Source: Vibrio sp. JC009 (lineage in GTDB: Bacteria; Pseudomonadota; Gammaproteobacteria; Enterobacterales; Vibrionaceae). From it: a DNA stretch of 64,000 nt. A model generated the notes under the pieces. That model did no database searches, was not told the origin of the DNA, and saw nothing but the letters and a program-made list of their open reading frames with translations. The stretch is taken from NCBI RefSeq assembly GCF_029016485.1, contig NZ_CP092106.1, positions 1,302,001 to 1,366,000 of the forward strand. The letters are read 5' to 3'. Positions 19,114-27,893 of the stretch are shown piece after piece. The position numbers were made by a program, and so were the translations under genes. Each line of letters begins with the position of its first letter. Position 1 is the stretch's first letter.

Positions 19114-19557
19114 ATGAGTCAGTTTCAGGGTTCAGGATTTGTTATCGATTTACCGGAAAAGTGCTGGGATGCCTCCAGCTATACCTTTGTTCTGCCGGAA
19201 GAGGGCGGGTTTTCTCCCAATCTGACCATTCGCTTTGAGCTTGTACCTGAGGGGTATGAACTGGAGAAATCTGTGCTGGATGAGCTGAAGGCTCTGAGTT
19301 TAAGTCTGGATGATTTTGTAATGGTCAGTCAGAACTCAGGCAAGCGCGGGGGAAATGACGGGATTATCTGTGTTTACGAGTGGGGACAGGAGCCAGCCCG
19401 GCTCCGGCAGAGGGTGATTACTCTGCTGGTTGGCGGGGATGTACTGCGTAAGTATATTTTGACCACCACGGTTTTAGCAGCAAGTTGTGACAAGTCGGAG
19501 GCGGTTTTTGACCGGATGCTGGGAAGTCTGGAGTTTAACGGGGTGCAGGTGGTTTAG
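19114..19557 (+). CDS. DUF1795/DcrB-like protein (Eag-type T6SS chaperone candidate)
   Basis: This 147-residue protein resembles the DcrB/DUF1795 fold. It has the start SGFVIDLPEKCWDASSYTFVLPEEGG, a central amphipathic helix, and the end VFDRMLGSLEF. Small cytoplasmic DUF1795 proteins next to vgrG or PAAR genes are Eag chaperones that hold the transmembrane helices of PAAR or Rhs effectors until loading on VgrG. Here the protein is divergent from vgrG, and the nearby PAAR has no transmembrane effector domain, so no cognate effector is visible. AGGAAG lies upstream of the ATG. Confidence 0.75.
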   Translation: MSQFQGSGFVIDLPEKCWDASSYTFVLPEEGGFSPNLTIRFELVPEGYELEKSVLDELKALSLSLDDFVMVSQNSGKRGGNDGIICVYEWGQEPARLRQRVITLLVGGDVLRKYILTTTVLAASCDKSEAVFDRMLGSLEFNGVQVV

Positions 19558-19575
19558 TTTTTTATAGGTTATAGG

Positions 19576-19837
19576 CTGACTCTTATACACAAGTTTAAGG
19601 AGCCAAAGAATGCTCCTCCCCTTAGTCTCGAAAGGCCGGATTTTCGGAGAAGTAACATCGAAGGGGAGGCTGGGAGGGGTTGTTTCTCATGAGCTTAAGT
19701 TCTGGTGGTTTAACCATGCATAGCATAACCAACCCCCTCTAACTCCCCCTTCTATTAGCTTTATCAACCACTTAAGCTTTTCACACAAGGGGGAGAACCG
19801 TTCTCTGGTCACATTAATATTTGAGTGTAAGAGTCAG
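19576..19837. mobile_element. MITE-like element with IS50/Tn5 outside-end type termini
   Basis: The left end reads CTGACTCTTATACACAAGT, identical to my recollection of the 19-bp IS50/Tn5 outside end. The right end (19819-19837) is its inverse with three differences. The flanking nine bases, GGTTATAGG and GATTGCAGG, match at six of nine positions, compatible with an old 9-bp target duplication. The 262-bp interior has no ORF but has fold-back structure, including AGCTTAAG/CTTAAGCT segments and G-rich/C-rich arms. This is the form of a nonautonomous element moved by an IS4/IS50-type transposase. No such transposase gene lies in the window. Confidence 0.75.
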
Positions 19838-19855
19838 GATTGCAGGTTGATTTTG

Positions 19856-20239
19856 CTACCCAATCAATACTGTAGGACACCCAGGAGGCAGGATTTTCCC
19901 TGTAGGGCTTGGAATGGGGGCTACGCAGCTTGGGTGTAGGGTTTGGTCGCCTACTCGCGCTGCGGGCATTCCGCCGATAAAAACTGTGGCTGAGCCCATT
20001 CCCAGCATGCCGGGGCCTCCCGGTACACAACCGGCTATGGTGCAGGGGGTTGTGGTGTCCAGCGATCTTGCTGCGGGCTGGTTTCCGATCAGAACGTTAG
20101 GCTGACCTTTTATGATGGTCAGAGGCATTGGCGGATGCGGGATTGGCACGGGAACCGGTGCTGGCGGATGAATTGGCGCATGGCAGTGAGGTGCATCCTG
20201 AAGCACCTGATCTCCGATTCTGGCTGCGGGTTTACCCAT
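19856..20239 (-). CDS. PAAR-domain spike-tip protein
   Basis: This 127-residue protein is almost entirely a PAAR domain. MGKPAARIGDQ opens it, followed by a Pro-rich insert (about 20-45), the repeat GNQPAARSLDTT, and the end GGMPAARVGDQTLHPS. PAAR proteins cap VgrG with a sharp cone and recruit effectors. There is no N-terminal transmembrane region and no toxin extension. The IS50-ended element stops 18 bp beyond its stop codon. It is near vgrG but on the same strand across the DUF1795-like gene. Confidence 0.93.
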   Translation of the reverse strand: MGKPAARIGDQVLQDAPHCHAPIHPPAPVPVPIPHPPMPLTIIKGQPNVLIGNQPAARSLDTTTPCTIAGCVPGGPGMLGMGSATVFIGGMPAARVGDQTLHPSCVAPIPSPTGKILPPGCPTVLIG

Positions 20240-20478
20240 ATCTTTACCTCCCTTCTTTCCTTTATAAGCTTATGCAATTGAAGCCGGGAAAATGGAATTA
20301 GCGTCAAAGAAAATTGCCAGCTCTTCCCGTTTTTTGCGAATTATCAATAATGAAACAGACAGCCTCTAATTCGGTGGCATCCTGAATGGCAAGAGCAGGG
20401 GAGTTGGACTATATATTTGATTAAACGTCCGAAACTTTTCTGAGTCCTGAACTCTTTGATAATACAGGAGCCGCGCGC

Positions 20479-21672
20479 ATGCATACCTTAATAAAAACCA
20501 TGATGCTGAGTTTTGGGGTTTGCGTAACCCTTGCTGGCTGTATCTCTACTGAGAAAGAGGAGGCGGCTGTTGTTGAAGAGACCAATCTACCGGTAGAAGA
20601 AGAGGTGATGGTTGAACCCGAGCCGATGGCTCAGCCGGGCCTTAGCCCTTCAGAAAGACTGCGCCTGGTACTGAGTTATCTGGAGCAGGGACAACCGGAT
20701 ATGGCGCGGATAGAGCTTAAGGAATATATCGCGACTAACAAGAAATCACCAAGGGCAAACCGCCTGCTTGAACAGATAGACAAACCGGCATCTTCCTATT
20801 TTCCTGCTGCCAACTTTAAGGTGACGCTGGATAAAGGTGAAACTCTGTCTACTCTGGCAAGAGACTATCTGGGCGATGTGTTCTCCTTCTATGCACTGGC
20901 AAAATACAATGGAATCGACGTTCCTGCGCGAATTGATGCCGGACAGGTTGTGAAGGTGCCGAGTACTCAGCATGCACTTAAATATAAAGCAGAGTTGATT
21001 GCCGCTAAGCAAAACGGCACTCAGGTTGCTCCGGAACCCGCTGTTTCCGAAGAGGCGTTATTGGATATGGCCGTTAATGGTGCAGAAGAAGAGCCGGTAA
21101 CCGAAATGGCAGACATGGCGAAAGAGGTGGCAGAGGAAGCGGCAGAGTCCGTTGCCGAAGCTGAGCCTGAGGTGGTTATGACACCGGAAGAGAAAATGCA
21201 GGCGGCGCTTGATCAGGGCGACTACCTGACAGCAGTGAGCAGCCTGGAAGCCATAAAGCAGTCAGGCGGACTCTCATCTACTCAGGAAAAACGCAGTATT
21301 TCTATTTATAAGCAAGCGGCGATGCAACTGGAGTCCAGCGACCCTAAACAGGCCTCTGCTTATTACTATGAGTCGGCAAAAACCTTAATCAAATATGGTC
21401 AGCGTGAAAGTGCGATTCCTTCATTACTAAAAGCAACTCAGCTTGATGCGAATAATAACAAGGCCATTGGTGCACTAAAACCGATTCAGCGTGAGTATGC
21501 AGACCGCTACCACAGTGAAGCTTCAATTGCGTATAGAAAACAGGAGCTGGATAAAGCCATCACATTGTGGAACCGGGTTCTCGAAATTGACCCTGAACAC
21601 AGTGCGGCGAAAGCCTATTTAGCGCAGGCGAAGGAGCTAAAAACCAAGCTGTCGGCGCTGGAAGACAAGTAA
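20479..21672 (+). CDS. LysM- and TPR-containing lipoprotein
   Basis: This 397-residue protein has a lipoprotein signal peptide (lipobox TLAGC, Cys21) followed by an acidic region. Residues about 80-110 form a first helical repeat, 114-160 form a LysM peptidoglycan-binding motif (DKGETLSTLARDYLGDVFSFYALAKYNGI), and 165-250 are an Ala/Glu-rich linker. Residues about 255-397 are TPR repeats (LDKAITLWNRVLEIDPEHSAAKAYLAQA). It is likely anchored in the outer membrane facing the periplasm. It shares this LysM/TPR lipoprotein style with the genes at 25411-27893, so a common envelope function is plausible. CAGGAG precedes the ATG. Confidence 0.8.
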   Translation: MHTLIKTMMLSFGVCVTLAGCISTEKEEAAVVEETNLPVEEEVMVEPEPMAQPGLSPSERLRLVLSYLEQGQPDMARIELKEYIATNKKSPRANRLLEQIDKPASSYFPAANFKVTLDKGETLSTLARDYLGDVFSFYALAKYNGIDVPARIDAGQVVKVPSTQHALKYKAELIAAKQNGTQVAPEPAVSEEALLDMAVNGAEEEPVTEMADMAKEVAEEAAESVAEAEPEVVMTPEEKMQAALDQGDYLTAVSSLEAIKQSGGLSSTQEKRSISIYKQAAMQLESSDPKQASAYYYESAKTLIKYGQRESAIPSLLKATQLDANNNKAIGALKPIQREYADRYHSEASIAYRKQELDKAITLWNRVLEIDPEHSAAKAYLAQAKELKTKLSALEDK

Positions 21673-21694
21673 TATCATAAGCTTATGTTAACAA

Positions 21695-21720
21695 GGAACC
21701 TGCTTTACGCAGGTTTCTTT
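21695..21720 (+). terminator. Rho-independent terminator after the LysM/TPR lipoprotein gene
   Basis: A hairpin GAACCTGC-TTTAC-GCAGGTTTC (21696-21717) is followed by a short T run, 23 bp after the stop codon. It separates the lipoprotein gene from the GGDEF gene. Confidence 0.8.
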
Positions 21721-21848
21721 ACATTTGTAATACATAATCTATCCTATAATTTAGAATTATTATTCTAAATTTAACATTACATTTATGCATGAGGTTGTAT
21801 AATGAGTTATGGCTGGGTAAAAAATTATAAAATATAAAAGGCATAAGA

Positions 21849-22757
21849 ATGGAAAAACAGGAGTTAAGATTACTCAGGGATGTGATTCGCGGTATTCCTG
21901 AACTGGTGCTTGTTGTTACTGAAAATGGGGAATATCTTGAAATTGCAGGGGTGTCGGGACATAACCCTGAGAATATTGTGGGTCATTCGGTGAGAGAACT
22001 GTTTCCCGAAACGGTGTCTTCTCAGTTTATTGATGCGCTGCAAGAGGCATTTTCGGATCCTGAAGCGGCAATAAAAACCATTGAATACCGGCTGGAGCCG
22101 TCCCCTGATTTAAAGATCGAACTTCCGGGGAACAGGCCGCGTACTTTTGAGTTGAAGATTAATCCCTTAACCACTATTCACAAAGGTGCGCGAATTGCAG
22201 TTTGTATCTGCCGGGATTTAACTGAAACGCGTGATAATGAAAAACAGCTGCTGGATTTGTCTCAGCGTGATTACCTGACGGGAATATACAACCGCATTAA
22301 AGTCATTGAGCAGCTTACCCAATCCTATAATGAATTCTTCCGCTACGAAACGTCAGCTTGTTTCCTTCTCATTGATATAGATAACTTTAAAACCGTGAAT
22401 GACAGGTATGGCCACCTTGCAGGTGATGCCGCCATTTGTCATTTTACTCAGTTGTGCCAGCATGAGCACAGGGCTGTAGATACCTTCGGACGCCTTGGTG
22501 GTGATGAGTTTGGCTTGGTTTTGCCGAATATCAGCGTTGAAGAAGCATCCAGTTTTGCTGCCAGAATTAAGAATCTGGTTCAGGACAATGTTTGTATTTA
22601 TAAGGATATACCCATCCCGTTTTCAATTAGTGTCGGGATAAGTGATATTCAGAAAAACGATACCGGGATAGAAGCCGTTATTAACCGTGCCGATCAGGCG
22701 ATGTATCATTCCAAGTATCAGGGACGCAATCAAATCACAGTGCATGACCGCCTCTAA
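21849..22757 (+). CDS. PAS-GGDEF diguanylate cyclase
   Basis: This 302-residue soluble protein has an N-terminal PAS domain (about 10-125) and a C-terminal GGDEF domain (about 135-302). GGDEF at 217-221 is intact, and an RxxD product-inhibition site (RAVD, 208-211) lies exactly five residues before it. It should make cyclic di-GMP from two GTP, with activity tuned by a PAS ligand or partner. The 91-bp AT-rich region upstream is separated from the preceding gene by a terminator, so it is likely a single transcription unit. Confidence 0.93.
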   Translation: MEKQELRLLRDVIRGIPELVLVVTENGEYLEIAGVSGHNPENIVGHSVRELFPETVSSQFIDALQEAFSDPEAAIKTIEYRLEPSPDLKIELPGNRPRTFELKINPLTTIHKGARIAVCICRDLTETRDNEKQLLDLSQRDYLTGIYNRIKVIEQLTQSYNEFFRYETSACFLLIDIDNFKTVNDRYGHLAGDAAICHFTQLCQHEHRAVDTFGRLGGDEFGLVLPNISVEEASSFAARIKNLVQDNVCIYKDIPIPFSISVGISDIQKNDTGIEAVINRADQAMYHSKYQGRNQITVHDRL

Positions 22758-22957
22758 TCTATCTGCTTTACCGTTGCTGCAATTTCATTATCTGTGATTG
22801 TGGCAACGCTCTCCGCATCTTTGCAAACCCGGCCTGAGTCAACTAAGTTTATTTGTATACTAACAAATTTATAATTAACGGTTCTAAGGGCTGGGTAAAG
22901 AATTGATTCTCGATCCTTTCTGATTATTTACAGAAAGCCAATTAAGGGGATAAAGAG

Positions 22958-25417
22958 ATGAGTGGCGTTCTTTCACCTTTAATTCTGCTGATGAACCAGT
23001 TTTCATTCAGGGTTAAGTTTTTTGCGATAGGCACTGTTTTTATCGTGCCGCTGATCATTACCAATCTGATCCTCTGGTCGAAACTCGATGCTGAAATTAC
23101 CTTTTTTGAAAAAGAGAGAGTGGGCGTGGAGTACCTTCCGGTCTTGCGCCAGCTTTCAGCAAACATGGCTGGTCACCGGGGGACTACTCAGGGACTTATG
23201 AACGGCGATGAAAGCTTCCGCCCTAAGGTTCTGGCCCGTAAACAGGTGGTGGATAAATATTTTACCGAGCTGTTTTCTGCCGATGAAGGTTTAGGGAAAA
23301 AGCTGGATAGCGAGTCCGGTTCTAAAAAGCTGCATGAAAAATGGTCAGCCATAAAAAACGATACCAGTCTTTCTGCCAAAGAGAATTTTGCTGAGCATAC
23401 CCGGCTGATTACCGATGTACTGAATCATATGCAGCATATCGCCAATGAATCTAATCTGATTCTTGATCCGGAGCTGGACAGTTACTATCTGATGGATTCC
23501 ATTGTCTCGGTTCTCCCATCCCTTGCAGAAAGTATGGGGCAGGTAAGGGGGATGGGAGCCGGTGCCATCGCTAAAAACGATTTGTCTGCGATACCGGCAC
23601 TCAGATTATCTGTTCTGAGTGACCGCCTGGTGAGTCTGCTTCAAAGGTTGGATGTGGGTATGCAGACCGCGGTGAAGGAAAACCCGACACTCAACACCAG
23701 CCTTAAAAGTCCGTCAGTAAAGGCGGTTGAGGCAACGCACAAGTTTATTCAACTGACACAGGAAAACCTTTTGACGGACAAGCTGCCTGCCGTCAGCGCC
23801 GGAGACTATTTTGACGCCGGAACCAAAGCAATCGCTGAATGCTTAAGCCTTTATGACAAAGTTATCCCGGAACTGGACCGTTTGCTTGTTGAGCGGATAG
23901 ACGAAGATAAGAGCTATCTGATGATTATTCTGTGGGTCTTTATCATTATTCTTGTTCTCTTGTTTACCGTATTTGCCGCTATGTATAAGGCGCTTGGCAG
24001 TTCAATTGACCATTTAAGTGATGTGGCCGGAAAACTGGCTGAAGGTGATTTAACGGTGAGAAGCACCCTGAATGTTAAGGATGAGCTGGGTAAAACCAGT
24101 ATCGCGCTGAACCGCATTGCCAATGACTTTGGCCGGGTGGTTTTCAACATAAAATCCAGCAGCGATAGTTTGGATGATCTTTGTGAAGATATGTACAAGG
24201 CCAACGCGAGAACCTGCGAAGGTGTTCTGCGCCAGGAAACGGATATTGATATGGCAGCGACGTCCATTAACCAGATGACAGCAAGCGTTCAGGAGGTCAG
24301 TGGCAGTACGGTTCAGGCTGCGGATGCGGCGGAGCAGGCTCAGCGTGCCGCTGAGAATGGAATGGCTGTTGTGAATGAAGTGGTGCAGTCCATTGAGCAG
24401 CTTGCACGGGAGGTAGAAAGTGCAGGTGAGGTGGTTGAAACCCTGGAAAATGACAGTAGCAGCATTACGACTATTTTAGATGTGATCCGTGAAATTGCTG
24501 ACCAGACCAACCTTTTGGCACTGAATGCTGCGATAGAAGCGGCCAGGGCCGGAGATCACGGCAGAGGCTTTGCCGTGGTGGCTGATGAAGTAAGGACTCT
24601 GGCTTCCAGAACTCAGGAGTCAACGGTTGAAATTCAGGAGATGATTTTAAAATTGCAAAAAGGTTCTCAGGAAGCTTCTGAGGTGATGCGTAAGGGAGTG
24701 TCCTATGCCTCTCAAAGTGCTGAGCAGGCCGGGGGCGCAAGTCAGGCACTGCAGGATATTGTTCAGGCCGTGGATGTGATCAATAGCATGAGTGCTCAGA
24801 TAGCGTCGGCAACGGAAGAGCAGGGCAGTGTGTCTGAGGAGATCAATCGCAATATTATCAGCATTAAGCAGGTGTCTGCTGATACCTCCCGTGACGCCAA
24901 TCAGTCTAAGGAATCAAGCAGCCGGGTTAAGGCGTTATCTTCAGAAGTAAAAGCACTTTCTAACCGGTTTATTGTAAGCGAGACTCAGGTTGAGTCGGAG
25001 TGGTTAGATCCCGCTAAGCTGTTTGAGTGGGATAGCTCTTATTCCGTGGGAATTGCTGAAATTGACCGTCAGCATCAGAGTCTGATGACGCTGGCAAATG
25101 AATACCATAAGGCTCAGGCGACTGAAAGTGCCAGAGGGGCGATCGAACGGGTTATGCAGGGAGTAGTGGATTACACGAAAAGCCACTTTGACTACGAAGA
25201 AAGCTTAATGGAGGAGAACGGGTACCCTGATTTTATTCCTCATAAAGAGAAACATAAGAAAATCGTCGCTCAGGTTCAGGGCTTTAAAGACAGATTCGAC
25301 AGAGGCGAGGATCTGGGCGAGGAGTTTTCTGATTTCCTTAAAGGCTGGCTGATAAACCATATCAGGGGAACTGACCAGAAGTACTCAAAACATCTGAATG
25401 AGAAAGGGGTTCACTGA
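22958..25417 (+). CDS. Methyl-accepting chemotaxis protein fused to bacteriohemerythrin
   Basis: This 819-residue receptor has a first membrane helix (about 17-38), a long helical periplasmic domain (NIT/4HB-like, 39-318), and a second helix near 320-345. HAMP (345-400) is followed by the signalling hairpin ([20 protein letters not shown], near 515-535). Residues about 690-815 are a hemerythrin domain with the diiron motif order IDRQHQ, HFDYEE, HKEKHKK and HIRGTDQKY. Diiron hemerythrins bind O2 or respond to redox state. The fusion suggests an aerotaxis or redox receptor with a cytoplasmic oxygen-binding module. Its stop overlaps the convergent TPR gene by 7 bp. Confidence 0.93.
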   Translation: MSGVLSPLILLMNQFSFRVKFFAIGTVFIVPLIITNLILWSKLDAEITFFEKERVGVEYLPVLRQLSANMAGHRGTTQGLMNGDESFRPKVLARKQVVDKYFTELFSADEGLGKKLDSESGSKKLHEKWSAIKNDTSLSAKENFAEHTRLITDVLNHMQHIANESNLILDPELDSYYLMDSIVSVLPSLAESMGQVRGMGAGAIAKNDLSAIPALRLSVLSDRLVSLLQRLDVGMQTAVKENPTLNTSLKSPSVKAVEATHKFIQLTQENLLTDKLPAVSAGDYFDAGTKAIAECLSLYDKVIPELDRLLVERIDEDKSYLMIILWVFIIILVLLFTVFAAMYKALGSSIDHLSDVAGKLAEGDLTVRSTLNVKDELGKTSIALNRIANDFGRVVFNIKSSSDSLDDLCEDMYKANARTCEGVLRQETDIDMAATSINQMTASVQEVSGSTVQAADAAEQAQRAAENGMAVVNEVVQSIEQLAREVESAGEVVETLENDSSSITTILDVIREIADQTNLLALNAAIEAARAGDHGRGFAVVADEVRTLASRTQESTVEIQEMILKLQKGSQEASEVMRKGVSYASQSAEQAGGASQALQDIVQAVDVINSMSAQIASATEEQGSVSEEINRNIISIKQVSADTSRDANQSKESSSRVKALSSEVKALSNRFIVSETQVESEWLDPAKLFEWDSSYSVGIAEIDRQHQSLMTLANEYHKAQATESARGAIERVMQGVVDYTKSHFDYEESLMEENGYPDFIPHKEKHKKIVAQVQGFKDRFDRGEDLGEEFSDFLKGWLINHIRGTDQKYSKHLNEKGVH

Positions 25418-26874
25418 TTGAGTTTTATATTGCCCAGATTTTTCCGGATCAGATAGGCCTTTTGCAGTTGATGCTTCACTTCCGGGTAGTTCTCTTTATA
25501 GATTAAAGCCGTTTCCCAAAGGGAGATGGCTTTTTCTATATCAGAATGAAACACTTTTTGCCCCTGTGCGTAGAGCTGTTGGGAAAGCTGCTCTCTGATC
25601 TCTGCCATAAAGGTATCGGCTTTCTGTTTGTTTTCGTTATTGGCATAATCCAGAGCCAGACTGGCTTCGCCAAGTGCTGAGTCCAGTTTATTCTGACTCT
25701 TCAGGGTTTGTGCCTTTTGCAGGTGAGCTTCAAATAGCCAGCCTTTTAGCTGCTCGGGCATTGTCTGTCCCTCTGGCAGGTAGTTGGCTGCCTTGATAAG
25801 TTCAGACCATTGCTGCTTTTGGTAATAGGCTTCAAAAGGTGCTAAAAAGTTTTCCTCTGACACTTGCGGCTCAGGCTCTGAAACCGGTGCAGGGTCCTGA
25901 GCTATCGGTGCTTTAGTTTCCGGGGCAATAATAGCCTGTTCCGGACCTATGGTTTGTTCTGCCGGTTTTCCGGCAAGCATAGCAATGGTGTCGCCGCTTG
26001 TTTCTGGTTTGGCCGGAATGGGTTTGGCTACCACTTTTGGCGCTTCTACAGCAGGCTTAACCTTGTATCCATCTGTTATTTTTGCCATGTCTGGCTGCGG
26101 TGTTGCTTTTGGTTTTGTAACAACTTTCGCTACCGGAATGGTTTTGTTTTTTGTTTCAGCTACGGGCTTTTTCGCTACTTTTACCGTTGCGGGTTTAGCC
26201 TGTGGCTTTTCTTTCGTCGCTGTAACAGAGGTAGTTTGGCTTGGCTGTGCGACCGGTTTTTTAGCCACAACAGAACCACGCCGGAATCCTTCATAGGTTA
26301 GCGGCGGACTGGTTGAATAAGTGGAAACCAGCTCTTCACCCTGCTTGTGTTTTCTTGGAATATAGCTGGCCTGACGCAGCAGACGAAAAGCCTGCTGATT
26401 TTCCGGATCGATTGCCAGTGCCGCTAACAGTGTTTTTTGCGCCCTTCTGTACTGACCCTTTTTCAGCTCTTTATGTCCTTTGCTGATAAGAGGCGAAGTT
26501 TTTGTCTCAATCAGCACATTGATAAGTTTGATCTCGCTTTTTATTTCCGCGTTGCTCTGATCAAAAGCACTGAGAATTTCCAGATGTGTTCTGGCCTGAT
26601 GATAGCGGCCAGAGTCGATAAGCTGTTTGGCTTCTGCTCTGTGGAAGTTGGTAAATTCTGTTTCCTGCGATGTATCCACACGAGTGCTGTTACAACCCTG
26701 TGCAACCAACCCAAGCAAAATAATTGAAATCAGCTTAGTTTTTATCCAAAAGCTGCCTTTCCGGTATGCATTCCCATGCTCCAGCGTGGGAATGCATACC
26801 GGACTGGAAGGTTTTCCCTCCAAGTGTATGGGATACATATGCTGCTCCTGAATGGACACTAGCTTAGTTCTCAT
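25411..26874 (-). CDS. TPR lipoprotein with long Lys/Pro/Val-rich linker and hairpin in its leader
   Basis: This 487-residue protein starts at an ATG (26874) that shares the TGATG overlap with the stop of the upstream deacetylase, indicating translational coupling. The signal peptide core ([14 protein letters not shown]) sits unusually far in, at residues about 48-61, after a 45-residue n-region encoded partly by a 42-bp palindrome (26761-26802). After the lipidation Cys come TPR helices, a repetitive KPVA/KPQ-rich linker (about 200-320), and more TPRs. The end is acidic and helical. It forms an operon with the kinase and deacetylase. Function unknown. Confidence 0.78.
   Translation of the reverse strand: MRTKLVSIQEQHMYPIHLEGKPSSPVCIPTLEHGNAYRKGSFWIKTKLISIILLGLVAQGCNSTRVDTSQETEFTNFHRAEAKQLIDSGRYHQARTHLEILSAFDQSNAEIKSEIKLINVLIETKTSPLISKGHKELKKGQYRRAQKTLLAALAIDPENQQAFRLLRQASYIPRKHKQGEELVSTYSTSPPLTYEGFRRGSVVAKKPVAQPSQTTSVTATKEKPQAKPATVKVAKKPVAETKNKTIPVAKVVTKPKATPQPDMAKITDGYKVKPAVEAPKVVAKPIPAKPETSGDTIAMLAGKPAEQTIGPEQAIIAPETKAPIAQDPAPVSEPEPQVSEENFLAPFEAYYQKQQWSELIKAANYLPEGQTMPEQLKGWLFEAHLQKAQTLKSQNKLDSALGEASLALDYANNENKQKADTFMAEIREQLSQQLYAQGQKVFHSDIEKAISLWETALIYKENYPEVKHQLQKAYLIRKNLGNIKLNQ
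26761..26802. repeat. REP-like hairpin inside a lipoprotein gene
   Basis: Two perfect 16-bp arms (CCGGTATGCATTCCCA and its inverse) flank a 10-bp loop. The core TTCCCA...TGGGAATG recurs at 49996-50021. The palindrome is translated as part of the leader of the TPR lipoprotein and keeps the reading frame. A partial direct repeat (19 of 25 matching bases, sharing AGCTTAGTT) lies on both sides, near 26722-26746 and 26851-26875. Confidence 0.85.
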
Positions 26875-27893
26875 CACTGCAGTTTCTCCCTGCGGAAGAC
26901 TTTTAGCTTCTCAACAAACGACGCCATATTGTCATCAGCGTAAATCATGGTTCTTTTTAACAGGTAAGGATTAGCAAAAGATGGATTGCCACCTTGCTGA
27001 ACGGTAACTGCCATCTTTACTCCCTGTTGGTAAAGAATATTGATTGTTTCGTCATTGCTGTCCCCATAAGGGAAAGAAAAGATATCCGGTTTGTTACCGG
27101 TTTTTCTTTTGATCAGTGCCGCTGGGTACTTAACTTCCTCCAGTGTTTGTTTAGTCAGATCTATCTCAGGGTCTAACGGAACCGCAACCGAAGCATGACT
27201 CTTTGAGTGCGACTGCATATCGATAACGCCGCTTTGCTGCATCTCTGCAACCTGCTTCCAGGTGACCGCATGCGGAGCTTCAATAAAATCGGTGTACAGA
27301 AACAGAGTTGCAGCGGCATTAAACGCTTTAAGCAGTGGGTAGGCATACTTGTAGACAGAACGGTAGCCATCGTCCATGGTAATGACCACGGATTTTTCGG
27401 GAATCTCTTTGTTTCCCATCAGATACTGGTTTAGCTCCTTGAGGGGGATGATGTAGTAATTATTATCTGCCAGGTACTGAAGCTGGGCCCGGAAGAAGGC
27501 CACCGGCATATCCAGCCGGTCACTTCCGGTTTCTCTGCCGGTGAACCTGTGATAGCAGAGAATCGGTATGGTTCTGTAGCCGTCAGGATAGACTCCGGAC
27601 GGATTGATCACCCGCTTAGGGATAGCAATAAGGCTGCCTGCCGTATTGTTATCTGCCGGGTTTACCCGGCTTATCTTCTCTGCCAGAGCGGAAGAGCCAT
27701 AGTAACGCTGAGCAAGCATCTGATAGTTTTCATTTTCTGCCTTGCGAACAAAAATAAAATCCTTGTTTTCAGACACGACTCCGCTGACCGGAGCGGAAGG
27801 GCCGGAAGCGCAACCCGTCATCACCAGAGTGAGCAGAGCCGAAAAACTGAAGAAGTTAACTTTTCGGTTGTATGGTCGTTCCATCGGTTTCAT
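26874..27893 (-). CDS. LysM-like/NodB polysaccharide deacetylase lipoprotein
   Basis: This 339-residue lipoprotein (lipobox LVMTGC) has a LysM-like segment at residues about 50-95 (NENYQMLAQRYYGSSALAEKISRVNP), then a NodB-type deacetylase domain. Motifs seen are ILCYHRF, the metal-site ITMDDGYRS, SHSKSHAS (H-x3-H) and FSFPYGD. Such enzymes remove acetyl groups from peptidoglycan or other polysaccharides. I place the start at 27893 because AGGAG is seven bases upstream, whereas 27908 has none. The gene overlaps the kinase end by 38 bp and the next gene by one base (TGATG), so all three are one operon. Confidence 0.87.
   Translation of the reverse strand: MKPMERPYNRKVNFFSFSALLTLVMTGCASGPSAPVSGVVSENKDFIFVRKAENENYQMLAQRYYGSSALAEKISRVNPADNNTAGSLIAIPKRVINPSGVYPDGYRTIPILCYHRFTGRETGSDRLDMPVAFFRAQLQYLADNNYYIIPLKELNQYLMGNKEIPEKSVVITMDDGYRSVYKYAYPLLKAFNAAATLFLYTDFIEAPHAVTWKQVAEMQQSGVIDMQSHSKSHASVAVPLDPEIDLTKQTLEEVKYPAALIKRKTGNKPDIFSFPYGDSNDETINILYQQGVKMAVTVQQGGNPSFANPYLLKRTMIYADDNMASFVEKLKVFRREKLQ

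Noticed and set aside
22772..22808. Imperfect hairpin after the GGDEF gene
   Set aside because: Stem CGTTGC/GCAACG with mismatches and no T run; too weak to call a terminator.
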